Assembly (NCBI RefSeq): GCF_003863355.1
Contig: NZ_QQWG01000025.1
Coordinates: forward strand, 1 to 42,361
Source of the DNA: Ancylomarina euxina
Lineage (GTDB): Bacteria > Bacteroidota > Bacteroidia > Bacteroidales > Marinifilaceae
Length of the DNA stretch: 42,361 bases
Direction of reading: 5' to 3'
The position numbers and the translations under genes are program-made. Position 1 is the stretch's first letter. Each line of letters opens with the position of its first letter. A model generated the notes under the pieces. It searched no databases. It saw only the letters and a program-made list of their open reading frames with translations, and was not told the origin of the DNA. Shown here one piece after another: positions 1 through 7,995 of the stretch.

Positions 1-523
1 CTTAACTCAACAGCATTTAATTTAAACTCTCTACTAAATTTTCGTCTCTCTTTTTCCATTTTCTAAGATATAAATTATTAAGATAATTATACCTTAACTC
101 ACTGTCCAAGTAAATGTAGCAACTCCACACATTTATACTCGTCCTGTTACTTTTTACCCCACCCTTTTGAAAAAAAAGTCGCCATGTTACTTTTTAACCC
201 GTCATGTTGAACATGGTGGATAAATAATTAACATGAGCATCAGAAAAGTAACATGGGCACTCATAAAGTAACATGGAGAGGCAAAAAAGCAGCAGTGGCA
301 GGTAAAATTCGACATGGCGCTATCTAAATCAACATGGGGCTTTTATCGCTTATCAGATATAATCGAAAAAGACTTCCCCATTCCTTTTTAAATCTTAATA
401 AAGCGCTTATTTTTGTGATCCATTTTTATAAGCGTTATTTTGAGTGGTATGGGTATTCCCTATCGCGAAACATACCATCTCCGCAAAGACTAAACCTTTT
501 ATTTAGTTTGTAAGCAAAATATC
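1..523. other. Intergenic region before queE
   Basis: No convincing gene is seen here. Positions 145-340 hold a block of 20-bp-spaced repeats described separately. Positions 400-445 contain an imperfect inverted repeat (GCGCTTAT at about 402 against ATAAGCG near 430), and GGTATG near 448 pairs with CATACC near 471. A near-match to the Bacteroidota -7 box, TTAGTTTG at 503-510, lies just upstream of queE and would give a very short leader. Confidence 0.5.
145..340. mobile_element. IS21-like paired ends lacking transposase genes (MITE-like)
   Basis: Units related to TGTTACTTTTTA start at 145 and 185, with a weaker TGTTGA at 205. From 211 the orientation flips and ACATGG-type units occur at 211, 231, 251, 271, a degenerate one at 291, then 312 and 332. 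The spacing is therefore 20, 20, 20, 20, 21 and 20 bases. Several units are preceded by AAAGTA or AAATCA. Multiple about 20-bp repeats at both ends, outward TGT/ACA, are a known property of IS21-family elements. Here the two sets face each other with no istA or istB between them. I infer a solo or internally deleted element; no target duplication was identified. Confidence 0.45.
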
Positions 524-1162
524 ATGATGAGAGATAAGTACAAAGACATATTCGAAGCCGGAACCGATTTACCCTTGGTTGAGGACTTCTATACCATACA
601 AGGCGAGGGTTACCACACGGGTAAGCCAGCTTACTTCATCCGTATTGGCGGTTGCGACATCGGTTGCCGTTGGTGCGACTCTAAAATTTCGTGGAACCCC
701 AAAGAGCATCGTTTAATCTCGGTTGAAGAGGTTGTTCGAAAAGCTGTTGAGTCACCAGCCAAATCGGTTGTAGTGACAGGTGGTGAGCCATCGCTATACA
801 ATTTGGAGCCTTTGTGTTCGGAATTGAAGAAACACAATATCGAGAACTTCCTTGAAACTTCAGGGGCTTATGAGATCACTGGTGAGTGGGATTGGATTTG
901 TTTATCGCCAAAAGCGAATAAAGCCCCGGTTGAAAGCTCATACAAAAAAGCAAACGAGCTGAAGTTTATCATCTTCGATTTGGAGAAAGATTTTGCTTTA
1001 GCTGAAGAGCATGCCAAATTGGTTGGTGATGATTGTCTGCTTTACCTTCAATCGGAATGGAGTCAGTACGTTCACAACATCAAAGCCATTGTGGAGTATG
1101 TGAAGAATAATCCAAAGTGGAATATTTCTTTGCAATCGCATAAGTTTATGCGTATTCCATAA
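524..1162 (+). CDS. queE: 7-carboxy-7-deazaguanine synthase (QueE)
   Basis: This is a radical SAM enzyme that rearranges 6-carboxytetrahydropterin to 7-carboxy-7-deazaguanine in queuosine (preQ0) biosynthesis, a cytosolic step. The N-terminal signature FYTIQGEG is followed by C44-x3-C48-x2-C51 (GGCDIGCRWCDS), which would hold the 4Fe-4S cluster. A glycine-rich VVTGGEPSL segment at about 83-91 is the SAM-binding region, and SPKA at about 127 is typical of QueE. At 212 residues it has the usual length. Two ATGs are adjacent (524 and 527) and either could serve. No other queuosine gene is nearby, so it appears to be a stand-alone transcript closed by the hairpin at 1191-1238. Confidence 0.93.
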   Translation: MMRDKYKDIFEAGTDLPLVEDFYTIQGEGYHTGKPAYFIRIGGCDIGCRWCDSKISWNPKEHRLISVEEVVRKAVESPAKSVVVTGGEPSLYNLEPLCSELKKHNIENFLETSGAYEITGEWDWICLSPKANKAPVESSYKKANELKFIIFDLEKDFALAEEHAKLVGDDCLLYLQSEWSQYVHNIKAIVEYVKNNPKWNISLQSHKFMRIP

Positions 1163-1190
1163 GCAGAAATTCAAGCAGTACAAAAGATAT

Positions 1191-1238
1191 AATGACCATG
1201 AATTAGACAGATAAATTTCTCTCTAATTCATGGTCATT
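1191..1238 (+). terminator. Hairpin after queE
   Basis: A perfect 17-bp stem (1191-1207 with 1222-1238) and a 14-nt loop sit 28 bases after the queE stop. The tail is only moderately T-rich, so termination is inferred. Confidence 0.6.
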
Positions 1239-1282
1239 CTTCATTTATTGCCTAATTTTCGGATTCAATTTATTATTATCTT

Positions 1283-1388
1283 AACACCCCTCTGTCCTTC
1301 GGACATCTCCCCTGAAAAGGGAGAAATAAAAAGTTAGAAATTAAATTTTTCCCTTTTAGGGAAAATGTTGGCAGACAAAAGGGTGTTT
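1283..1388. repeat. Foldback intergenic repeat
   Basis: The outer ends AACACCC (1283) and GGGTGTT (ending 1387) are complementary. Inside, CTCTGTCC...GGACATCTCCC is mirrored by GGGAAAATGTTGGCAGAC, and ggggag-type runs sit in the middle. The whole unit forms a long imperfect foldback ending in a T run. I recall similar ACACCCCTCTGTC-type elements in intergenic regions of Bacteroidota. It lacks a coding region. Confidence 0.5.
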
Positions 1389-1446
1389 TTTTTGTTCAAT
1401 TATGAATAAAAAAACTAATTACAGCTAGAAATAAATAATCACAAGC

Positions 1447-2403
1447 GTGAAGAAAACAATCCTTATTCAATATGCCATTCCAAAAGAAGGACTCAAAGCA
1501 CTCAGTCAATCATTTGATCTCATTTATCCTGATAAAGACTGTTTCACACAAGAGGAAATGCTCAAGCACATTCCCAATTGCGAAGCCTTGCTTTCCATCT
1601 TTAATCAGCCCGTGAATGCAGACCTGATTGAAGCAGGAAAAAAGCTTGAGATTATTTCCAACTATGGTGTAGGCTACAATAATATTGATGTGGAGGCTGC
1701 GACACAGAGAGGTATTGCGGTTTGCAACACGCCCGAGGCCGTTTGTGAACCAACGGCAGAGCTCTGCTTATCGCTAATGCTAGCACTTACTCGACGAGTA
1801 GCTGAGTGTAACCATCGCCTTAAAACCGAAGCTGATTTCAAATGGGGTGTGATGCGCAATCTGGGCCAAACCCTAAGAGGAAAAACGCTAGGCATTATTG
1901 GTATGGGTAAAATTGGTAAATCAGTTGCGCTAAAAGCTCAGGCCTTTGGTATGAAAGTAGTTTATAACAATCGTACACAATTATCGGCCAGCAAAGAAGC
2001 AAGCTTGAATATTGACTATTTAGGCTTTGAAGACCTACTTAAAACTGCTGATGTCATTTCATTACATTGTCCTTTGAATGAATCGACACATCATTTGATT
2101 AGTGAAAAGGAACTTAAGATAATGAAGACTTCAGCATACCTGATTAACACGGCTCGTGGGCCTGTTGTTGATGAACAAGCTTTAGCTGTAGCCTTGAAAA
2201 ATAATCTAATTGCAGGTGCAGGCTTGGATGTTTTCGAAGATGAACCCCACATCACAGAGCAACTAATGACACGTAATGATGTGGTGCTAGTGCCTCATAT
2301 TGGAACGGCTTGTATTGAGACCCGAATTGAAATGGCTGAGGAAGCCGCACAAAACATATTGGATCATTGGGAAAAAGGGAAATCAAAGAATCAGGTTAAT
2401 TAG
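1447..2403 (+). CDS. D-2-hydroxyacid dehydrogenase (NAD-dependent)
   Basis: This is a member of the D-isomer-specific 2-hydroxyacid dehydrogenase family, which reversibly reduces 2-oxoacids such as glyoxylate or hydroxypyruvate. The NAD-binding Rossmann signature LGIIGMGKIGKSVA lies at about residues 150-163. The catalytic triad can be placed: R237 in NTARGPVV, E266 in DVFEDEP and H284 in VPHIGTA. The length (318 aa) is normal. The start is a GTG at 1447, chosen because the N-terminal strand MKKTILIQYA aligns with the family start and no upstream ATG is in frame. The gene stands alone. The substrate cannot be told from sequence; glyoxylate/hydroxypyruvate reductase is the best guess. Confidence 0.88.
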   Translation: MKKTILIQYAIPKEGLKALSQSFDLIYPDKDCFTQEEMLKHIPNCEALLSIFNQPVNADLIEAGKKLEIISNYGVGYNNIDVEAATQRGIAVCNTPEAVCEPTAELCLSLMLALTRRVAECNHRLKTEADFKWGVMRNLGQTLRGKTLGIIGMGKIGKSVALKAQAFGMKVVYNNRTQLSASKEASLNIDYLGFEDLLKTADVISLHCPLNESTHHLISEKELKIMKTSAYLINTARGPVVDEQALAVALKNNLIAGAGLDVFEDEPHITEQLMTRNDVVLVPHIGTACIETRIEMAEEAAQNILDHWEKGKSKNQVN

Positions 2404-2460
2404 ATGATACGTTGATTAGAGAATGCGATGATTAGAGGATTTGGTGATGTGGATTTTTAA
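2404..2460. repeat. Degenerate GATGATTAG-type low-complexity repeat
   Basis: Just after the dehydrogenase stop there is a run of loosely repeated GATGAT/GATTAGAG/GGTGATGTGG motifs. Such imperfect GATGATTAGA tracts are a familiar type of intergenic filler in Bacteroidota. No function is apparent. Confidence 0.35.
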
Positions 2461-2539
2461 AATAATTTTCCACAAGTTATCTCAAATTACACAAATGGGT
2501 TTCTTATAAAACTGGATAATGAACGCACTTCGAAATTTA

Positions 2540-2563
2540 AGACGCGATAAATCGCGATCTCTA
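2540..2563. repeat. GACGCG palindrome, copy 1
   Basis: A short palindrome built of AGACGCGAT and ATCGCGATCTCT, followed by a pyrimidine-rich tail containing CTTTAACCTTT. A second copy with the same kind of tail is at 14108-14129. It lies between the upstream in-frame ATG (2519) and the ATG of the CYTH gene at 2612, which argues that the coding region starts at 2612. Confidence 0.55.
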
Positions 2564-2611
2564 CAGTTTATCTTTATTCCTTTATCCTTATCAACTTTAA
2601 CCTTTACAATT

Positions 2612-3070
2612 ATGGCAACAGAAATAGAACACAAATACCTCATAAAAGAAGATCTTCTTAATTTACCGGCTGAAGGGAATCGTATAGTGCAAGGCTACCT
2701 TTGGAGTGAAAAAAGCAAAAGTATGCGCATTCGCATCACTAAAGGCAAAGGCTTTTTAACTATCAAAACAGGAACAAATCCTTTATCGAGGTTGGAGTAT
2801 GAGTATGAGATTCCATTGACTGAGGCCGAGGAACTTTTAGCTCAATGCGATAAGAAGATTGAAAAGTGCAGATTCATTATTGAGTTTGCAGGAATGAATT
2901 GGGAAGTTGATGTGTTTGAGGGAGAAAATAAGGGGCTGGTAATGGCTGAAATTGAATTGGAATCGGAAGATCAGGAATTTGAAAAACCAGAATGGTTGGG
3001 ATTGGAAGTGACTCAGGATAAACGCTACTTAAACGTCAATCTGATTAATCAGCCAATTAGCTTATGGTAG
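2612..3070 (+). CDS. CYTH domain protein (class IV adenylate cyclase/triphosphatase-like)
   Basis: This is a 152-residue protein of the CYTH superfamily, whose members hydrolyse tripolyphosphate or nucleoside triphosphates inside a beta-barrel tunnel. The hallmark ExExK appears at the extreme N terminus as E4-I-E6-H-K8. Further charged strands follow: R-I-R-I-T-K at about 41-46, EYEYEIPL at about 65-72, and EIELESED near 115. I chose ATG 2612 rather than the in-frame ATG 2519 because the family begins at this motif and the upstream stretch contains a non-coding palindrome. The 3' end overlaps the end of the convergent GH3/beta-lactamase gene by 9 bases. Inorganic triphosphatase is the likeliest activity; the substrate is unproven. 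Confidence 0.85.
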   Translation: MATEIEHKYLIKEDLLNLPAEGNRIVQGYLWSEKSKSMRIRITKGKGFLTIKTGTNPLSRLEYEYEIPLTEAEELLAQCDKKIEKCRFIIEFAGMNWEVDVFEGENKGLVMAEIELESEDQEFEKPEWLGLEVTQDKRYLNVNLINQPISLW

Positions 3071-6000
3071 ATTAAGCTCCACGACATTCTGCGTCGTATC
3101 TTCTACCACAGGAGGGTTTATAGCATCGTAAAGACACTCTTGAATTTTTGTTCTAACGTCCATTTGCATCAGCTTGGTATTCCAATCATCAGGGAAAACA
3201 CGATTCGAGAGAAATACATAGACCAAGTCATAGTCTGGATCAACCCAAACCAAGGTTCCTGTATAACCGGAATGTCCAAAACTATTAGGTGAAGCTTTTG
3301 TTGTGGTTGGTCCATTGGTATCGGTACGATCCAAAAAAGGCTTATCAAAACCGATTCCTCTTCTGTTTTCACCATCAGGATAAGCTCTCGAAGTAAATTG
3401 CTCCAAAGTTTCTGGTTGAAAAAAAGTTACGCCACCATAGGAACCTTTTTGCAAATACATTTGCATGAGCTTAGCCACATCAGTCGCATTACCAAAAACT
3501 CCAGCATGACCAGCCACACCACCCAACATCGCTGCTGTCGGATCTTGGACATAGCCTTTGATCAACTGCTTTCTGAAAAACTGATCGTTTTGAGTGGGAA
3601 TAATACGTGACAAACTAAAACGCTGACGAGGGTGATAGCCTAAAGTTCCTGCCCCAAGCTTGCGATAGATATTCGTTTTCACATAGCTTTCCATACTACT
3701 AGTTAAATGCTCTTCAAACATTTTCTTAAGTAAGATAAAGCCCAAGTCACTGTATTTATAACCATTGGTTTCACTATAATCAGTAGCCAGAATCTGCTTG
3801 TAGATGGTATCACTAAATCCCTCGTGAATATACATATTCTTCGCAATCTGAACAGGGAACTCTTTTGAAGCACTTGCATTAAAAAGCCCCTTACGGAATC
3901 GATAATTTTTATTGGCAAAAAGATGATTCCCAAGCCTTACTCTATAGATCCTTGAAGAGTCACAACTATATAAATCACGACGTAAACGAGCCGTATCTAC
4001 CGCCTCTCGATGGAAAGGTTTCCAAGGAAGAAGTCGGGCTTCGTGGGCCAATATCTTTCTCAGGACCAAAGTATCCTTATTAGTACCCTTTGCAGCTGTT
4101 AAATAATCGCCCAATTGGCCATCAATATCGATCTCCCCTTCATCAACCAACTGCATCAGTATAGGCAACGAAGCAGCCACTTTGGTTACCGATGCCAAAT
4201 CATAAATATCGGTAGTTTTTACATCCACATTCTTTTTATAAGTGTGATATCCATAAGCTTTATTGTGAATGATTCGTCCCTTATGAGCAACTAAAATCTG
4301 GCAGCCAGGTGTTGCCTCTTGCTCTATAGCGTCATAAACTATAGAATCAATCTTCTTGAATTGTGAACCATCAAATCCCGTCTGACCCGGCAAAGCGTAT
4401 CCTAATCTGTTTTTTTTTGTATCCTGTCCTGTTCCTTCAGGAATGTCCTTATTAACCGAAACCGGCAAGCGACCTTTAGCTCCTATTCCACCAAAAATAA
4501 TTTGAGCTGATGCCTTTTGAGTTTCTTCATTGTCCTCATATGAAACAAGAGTTGCCTCTAGTCTATCCAGTTTTTTATAGAAATCCAGCGCATAAGGACT
4601 AGCAAACAAATCGAAAATAACCTTCTTCCTTTTCGAAAGGTTACTCACAAATGAAATGGTTTGGTCTGTTACACCAAACTTTTTAGAGGCTCTTAAATTG
4701 CTATCGTGCTTGCTGACAATGACCAAATTGTAGGACTCCAGATTTTTCAAAAGCGTATTGTATTGCTTTTGTGAGGCATTCTTATCAATCTGATAAAAAT
4801 CAATATCGGTATAACGACCTATATACTCTTGAAAATGGTTACGCTTATGAGCTCCCATAGCTACAGAAGCAATTCGTAAGGTATCCAATCGTTGCAGAGG
4901 CAATAAGTCATTCTTATTGCTCACCACTGTCATAGCATTCTCAATCAGCATGCTTCGTAAAATCATTCCCTGCTGCGTATTCAATCCTGACCACAAACGA
5001 TCTGATGAAACAGGCTTATACTGGTTTAATCCCAACCAATACTTCGTTTTAAGAATTTTTAAACAAGACTGATTGATATTCTCCTGAGATAGTTCACCTC
5101 TGGCAATGGCTGCCATTATTTCTTTGATGGCCTTAGGCACATCTTCTGAAAATAAAAGGACATCGTTTCCTGCAATAGCTGCCTTGGCATCAACCTCGCC
5201 TGGCTTATAAAATTTACGAACACCTTGCATATTCAAAGCATCGGTAAAAACCAAGCCTTTAAAACCCAACTCATTTTTCAATAAATCAGTTACGATAGGT
5301 CGAGAAAGGGTCGCGGCTTTTGCCTCTTTGTCAAGAGCTGGCACATTAAGGTGAGCAACCATTATACCCCCGATGCCAGCTTCAATAGATTCTCTGAATG
5401 GGTGTAATTCTAAATCATCAAGCTCTTCTCTTGAGCGACCGACAATGGGTAAATCGTGGTGAGAATCTTTATCTGTATCACCATGACCTGGAAAATGTTT
5501 TCCAACGGCTACTACGCCTCCAGATTGCATACCTCTGGCAAAAGCAATACCTTTTTCTGCCACATTCACTTTGCCTTCTCCATAAGAACGTGAATTGATG
5601 ACTGGATTCTTTGGATTACTATTGATATCCAGAACGGGTGCAAAATTAACATGTATACCCATTCGACGACATTCAACCGCCATCTCCTTACCTAACATGA
5701 AAAGTAAGTTGGTATCCTGAACGGCTCCCATTGTAATCTGCTGCGGGTATTTGAGTGTTTGCGTCAATCGAGCGCCCAAGCCGTATTCAGCATCCATTCC
5801 AATCCACAAAGGCAAAGTCGATTTACTTTGATATATATTAGTCAGCCGAGCTTGCTCCTGAGGAGTGCCTTGAAAAAAGATTAAGCCTCCAATTTGATAA
5901 TTTTCAATCAGATTCAATATCATTTTTTCCTCGGCAGAGGTTTTGTTGGAATAGGCCGCCACCATAAACAGCTGGGCAATTCGCTGCTCCTGGTTCATTC

Positions 6001-6160
6001 CCGACATGATAGAATCCGCCCAAGCAGTATCTGTTCCATAAATTGAACTCAGAGGCTGTGAACTTACAAAGTCAGACTGTGCGATACTTGACAAACTCAT
6101 AAAACAGAAAGTAGCTAGGACTAAATGTTTTAAGTTTGGAATCTTTAAAATCATATTCAA
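3062..6160 (-). CDS. Secreted GH3 beta-N-acetylglucosaminidase / class C beta-lactamase fusion
   Basis: This 1032-residue two-enzyme protein has an N-terminal signal peptide (cleavage near SSIAQ-SDF). Residues about 50-390 form a glycoside hydrolase family 3 domain of the NagZ type: KHFPGHGDT at about 222-230, which in NagZ supplies the catalytic His, and the nucleophile region VFTDALNMQG with D307. A GH3 C-terminal-like region follows to about 590. Residues about 600-1010 are a serine beta-lactamase/transpeptidase-like domain with S657-V-T-K660, Y803-S-D and H963-S-G. The enzyme probably cuts GlcNAc linkages in peptidoglycan fragments and acts on peptides or esters in the periplasm. Whether the second domain hydrolyses beta-lactams is not shown. 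The -7 box at 6209-6216 may drive it. Confidence 0.9.
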   Translation of the reverse strand: MNMILKIPNLKHLVLATFCFMSLSSIAQSDFVSSQPLSSIYGTDTAWADSIMSGMNQEQRIAQLFMVAAYSNKTSAEEKMILNLIENYQIGGLIFFQGTPQEQARLTNIYQSKSTLPLWIGMDAEYGLGARLTQTLKYPQQITMGAVQDTNLLFMLGKEMAVECRRMGIHVNFAPVLDINSNPKNPVINSRSYGEGKVNVAEKGIAFARGMQSGGVVAVGKHFPGHGDTDKDSHHDLPIVGRSREELDDLELHPFRESIEAGIGGIMVAHLNVPALDKEAKAATLSRPIVTDLLKNELGFKGLVFTDALNMQGVRKFYKPGEVDAKAAIAGNDVLLFSEDVPKAIKEIMAAIARGELSQENINQSCLKILKTKYWLGLNQYKPVSSDRLWSGLNTQQGMILRSMLIENAMTVVSNKNDLLPLQRLDTLRIASVAMGAHKRNHFQEYIGRYTDIDFYQIDKNASQKQYNTLLKNLESYNLVIVSKHDSNLRASKKFGVTDQTISFVSNLSKRKKVIFDLFASPYALDFYKKLDRLEATLVSYEDNEETQKASAQIIFGGIGAKGRLPVSVNKDIPEGTGQDTKKNRLGYALPGQTGFDGSQFKKIDSIVYDAIEQEATPGCQILVAHKGRIIHNKAYGYHTYKKNVDVKTTDIYDLASVTKVAASLPILMQLVDEGEIDIDGQLGDYLTAAKGTNKDTLVLRKILAHEARLLPWKPFHREAVDTARLRRDLYSCDSSRIYRVRLGNHLFANKNYRFRKGLFNASASKEFPVQIAKNMYIHEGFSDTIYKQILATDYSETNGYKYSDLGFILLKKMFEEHLTSSMESYVKTNIYRKLGAGTLGYHPRQRFSLSRIIPTQNDQFFRKQLIKGYVQDPTAAMLGGVAGHAGVFGNATDVAKLMQMYLQKGSYGGVTFFQPETLEQFTSRAYPDGENRRGIGFDKPFLDRTDTNGPTTTKASPNSFGHSGYTGTLVWVDPDYDLVYVFLSNRVFPDDWNTKLMQMDVRTKIQECLYDAINPPVVEDTTQNVVELNLP

Positions 6161-6208
6161 TAAAAGGATTTAATTAGACTTGATATTTCTAATTGTTGAA
6201 GTATCTAA

Positions 6209-6216
6209 CAAAAATA
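6209..6216 (-). promoter_or_regulatory. Putative -7 box for the GH3 fusion gene
   Basis: Read on the minus strand this is TATTTTTG, an exact match to the Bacteroidota -7 consensus TAnnTTTG. It lies about 49 bases before the start codon. No clear -33 TTTG is found at the usual spacing. Confidence 0.3.
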
Positions 6217-6275
6217 GAAATCCCAATTAGAATAAAATAGGAAAAGCCAAGAATAATATCAGAGAAGGGGAAAAT

Positions 6276-6304
6276 AAAAAAAGGGGCTGACGACCCCTTT
6301 TTTA
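6276..6304. terminator. Bidirectional hairpin in divergent region
   Basis: A run of seven As, GGGG, the loop CTGACGA, CCCC and a T run form a symmetric intrinsic-terminator-like hairpin. It lies between two divergently oriented transcription units, where neither protein gene needs it. It may insulate the region or end an unseen small RNA. Confidence 0.55.
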
Positions 6305-6357
6305 TTACTTACAACTAAACCATATTTAAAACTCGATCGAATGATACAAGCACTAAT

Positions 6358-6522
6358 ATGTATTTTAACATCTTAAAGATGTTCAAGCTAAAAGAGGAAA
6401 CTACACCTCTTTTGAACTCTACTTTCGTAAAAGTATTCGATAAGGACATGATATGCAAGTGTCAAGTTTGTCAAGTTTGTGACACTGAACATAAATACAT
6501 CTTCTTCGATTTCGAACACTAG
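6358..6522 (+). CDS. Possible small Cys-rich protein (54 aa)
   Basis: An ATG-started frame of 54 codons encodes a charged peptide with four clustered cysteines, ICKCQVCQVCDTEH at about 32-45 (C-x-C-x2-C-x2-C), followed by KYIFFDFEH. The pattern could bind zinc or iron. The cysteines are produced partly by a tandem 9-base duplication (TGTCAAGTT twice, near 6457-6475), and the ends of that stretch, GTGTCA and TGACAC, are complementary. It could therefore be a structured non-coding region that happens to be open. I do not recognise the family. It lies upstream of the secreted protein at 6652 in the same direction. Confidence 0.3.
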   Translation: MYFNILKMFKLKEETTPLLNSTFVKVFDKDMICKCQVCQVCDTEHKYIFFDFEH

Positions 6523-6651
6523 AAACATAAGCATATATATACCAAGCCTTACAGACTCTTAATAAAAAAAACCACTTGGAATTATCGTAAATAAAAGCTA
6601 CATTTAAGAGTCTTGCAAAAAAATCCCATTTCTAACTTAAATTCATTTCCT

Positions 6652-7179
6652 ATGAGAATATTCATGATTATTTCCATTTTAATTCTGAGTCAATTCTCTA
6701 TTTTGGCACAGAATGAAGTTGACATCAAATCTCAATTGAAAACCAATGGGGACTTGCAATTTGAACTTCAGCTGGAAAGTCAGCCATTCCAATTAGAAAC
6801 ATTTCACAATTGGATACAATCTACTAATCACTATGTATCAGGTGAAATTGTACGAATCAATTCGAAGGAATTTATTTACAAAGGAAAATCACATATCTAT
6901 TTGAGTCAAAAACCTTCAACTTTTCAAACGGAGATTTTATTCACTCTCCATATTTCTAAAAGCAATGAAGGCACTCATTATGTCCTAAAGGATATTCATT
7001 ACAAATCGATTCCTGAGTATGGAAAACAAGGGACTCCAGCTTTTCACACTTATTGCTCTGATTGGTTTACTCACAAAAAGCTTTATAAGAAATCTGGTAA
7101 GATGAAGTCACTCAATCAAAACCTGATGAAGAACTCAACAGAATTTGCTGAAGAACTGATACTCTCTTGTATCGATTAA
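6652..7179 (+). CDS. Secreted protein of unknown function
   Basis: This 175-residue protein begins with a clear signal peptide (MRIFMIISILILSQFSILAQ). I chose ATG 6652 over an in-frame TTG at 6613 because the signal sequence starts there. The mature part is about 155 residues, rich in beta-forming and charged stretches, and contains one HTYCSDWF segment at about 135-142 and a second Cys near the C terminus (LSCID). I do not recognise a domain. It may be a periplasmic or outer-surface protein. Neighbours give no functional hint; a hairpin at 7201-7237 ends the transcript. Confidence 0.7.
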   Translation: MRIFMIISILILSQFSILAQNEVDIKSQLKTNGDLQFELQLESQPFQLETFHNWIQSTNHYVSGEIVRINSKEFIYKGKSHIYLSQKPSTFQTEILFTLHISKSNEGTHYVLKDIHYKSIPEYGKQGTPAFHTYCSDWFTHKKLYKKSGKMKSLNQNLMKNSTEFAEELILSCID

Positions 7180-7200
7180 AAAGTCATTGCATATAACTAA

Positions 7201-7238
7201 AGAAGATGTCAAAAAGTTTTTGGCACCTTCTTTTTTTA
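7201..7238 (+). terminator. Terminator after secreted protein
   Basis: The arms GAAGATGTCAAAAA (7202-7215) and TTTTTGGCACCTTC (7217-7230) pair with one mismatch and one G-T pair, followed by seven Ts. It is a good intrinsic terminator placed about 20 bases after the stop codon. Confidence 0.8.
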
Positions 7239-7388
7239 TTGTCTCGTCTTAAAAGAGTCTAACACAAAACACTCACAAAATTCTCATAATTATCAGGACA
7301 AATATTTCAATATGTCCATTCTGAAAATTGTGTCAGTATGGAAAATTTATTTACTTTTTCAGTCAACTTCTTTTCTTAGTTAGGAAAT

Positions 7389-7994
7389 CTATTTCTTCCC
7401 AACATACCTGATTACAGAAGCGACACCTTGATGAAACTCACCTTCAGAAAGCTCTACATCCAATTCTTGCAGCTTTACTGTTTTTAATTCTGAAAAATCA
7501 TCCAATAAATTCTCTTTTGAGAAAAGCATACCTACTTGTCCTGGTCCTCCGGATTTCTTACCCAACTGCTCTTTCGAAAAACCTTCAAGAATCAAAACAC
7601 CGCCAGGTTTCAAATATTTTGTGATCAATTGATGGTAATCTTTTCGCTTGTTCTCTGGTACATGTGCATAGATTAGAGCAATACAATCGAAGCTCTCTTT
7701 TTCAAAGCTGAAATCCTCAAAACCTGCAAGCTCATAATCAATATCAACCTGATTCTTCCTAGCTAATTCCAGTGCTTTCAATCGTCCCTCTTTACTTAGA
7801 TCGAAGGCCGAAACCTGCCATGACTGGCTTGCTGCAAAAACAGCATTTCGTCCTTCTCCCTCAGCAGGAAGTAGTAGTCGGCCAACACTTAATTTCTGAA
7901 GTTCCTCCTTAAAGAACAGATTAGGATCAATACCATAAACAAAACTTTCGCTCGAATAGCGTTCATCCCACATTTCACTTTGTGATTTATCCAT
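7389..7994 (-). CDS. TehB-like SAM-dependent methyltransferase
   Basis: A 201-residue class I methyltransferase. The SAM-binding motif is an unusual LLLPAEGEGRNAVFAA (about 41-56) where most relatives have LDLGCGEGRNA; the acidic motif II (FDLS, about 64-67) and post-motif FDCIALIYAHVP (about 101-112) follow. The C-terminal segment, with VGMLFSKENLLDDF and ending in EGEFHQGVASVIRY, is typical of the small TehB-related family that methylates chalcogen oxyanions or small thiols. It begins one base after the stop of the cysteine desulfurase gene, so the two are surely cotranscribed. The substrate is not known. Linkage to a sulfur/selenium-mobilising enzyme suggests sulfur, selenium or tellurium chemistry; this is inference. 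Confidence 0.82.
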   Translation of the reverse strand: MDKSQSEMWDERYSSESFVYGIDPNLFFKEELQKLSVGRLLLPAEGEGRNAVFAASQSWQVSAFDLSKEGRLKALELARKNQVDIDYELAGFEDFSFEKESFDCIALIYAHVPENKRKDYHQLITKYLKPGGVLILEGFSKEQLGKKSGGPGQVGMLFSKENLLDDFSELKTVKLQELDVELSEGEFHQGVASVIRYVGKK

Positions 7995-7995
7995 C

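Larger units (their letters stand above)
6161..6357. other. Divergent intergenic region
   Basis: It lies between the start of the GH3 fusion gene and a small rightward ORF. It holds a leftward -7 box (6209-6216) and a hairpin with flanking A and T runs (6276-6304). Nothing else is evident. Confidence 0.4.

Noticed and set aside
341-523. Possible preQ1 riboswitch upstream of queE
   Set aside because: The short hairpin ACTAAA/TTTAGT near 489-507 lacks the conserved preQ1-I loop and the A-rich tail, so no riboswitch is called.
2519-2611. N-terminal extension of the CYTH protein
   Set aside because: It overlaps a dispersed palindrome and homologues begin at the ExExK motif, so the start is put at 2612.
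7297-7317. Hairpin GGACAaATA...TATgTCC
   Set aside because: Short and without a T run; not supported as a terminator or regulatory site.
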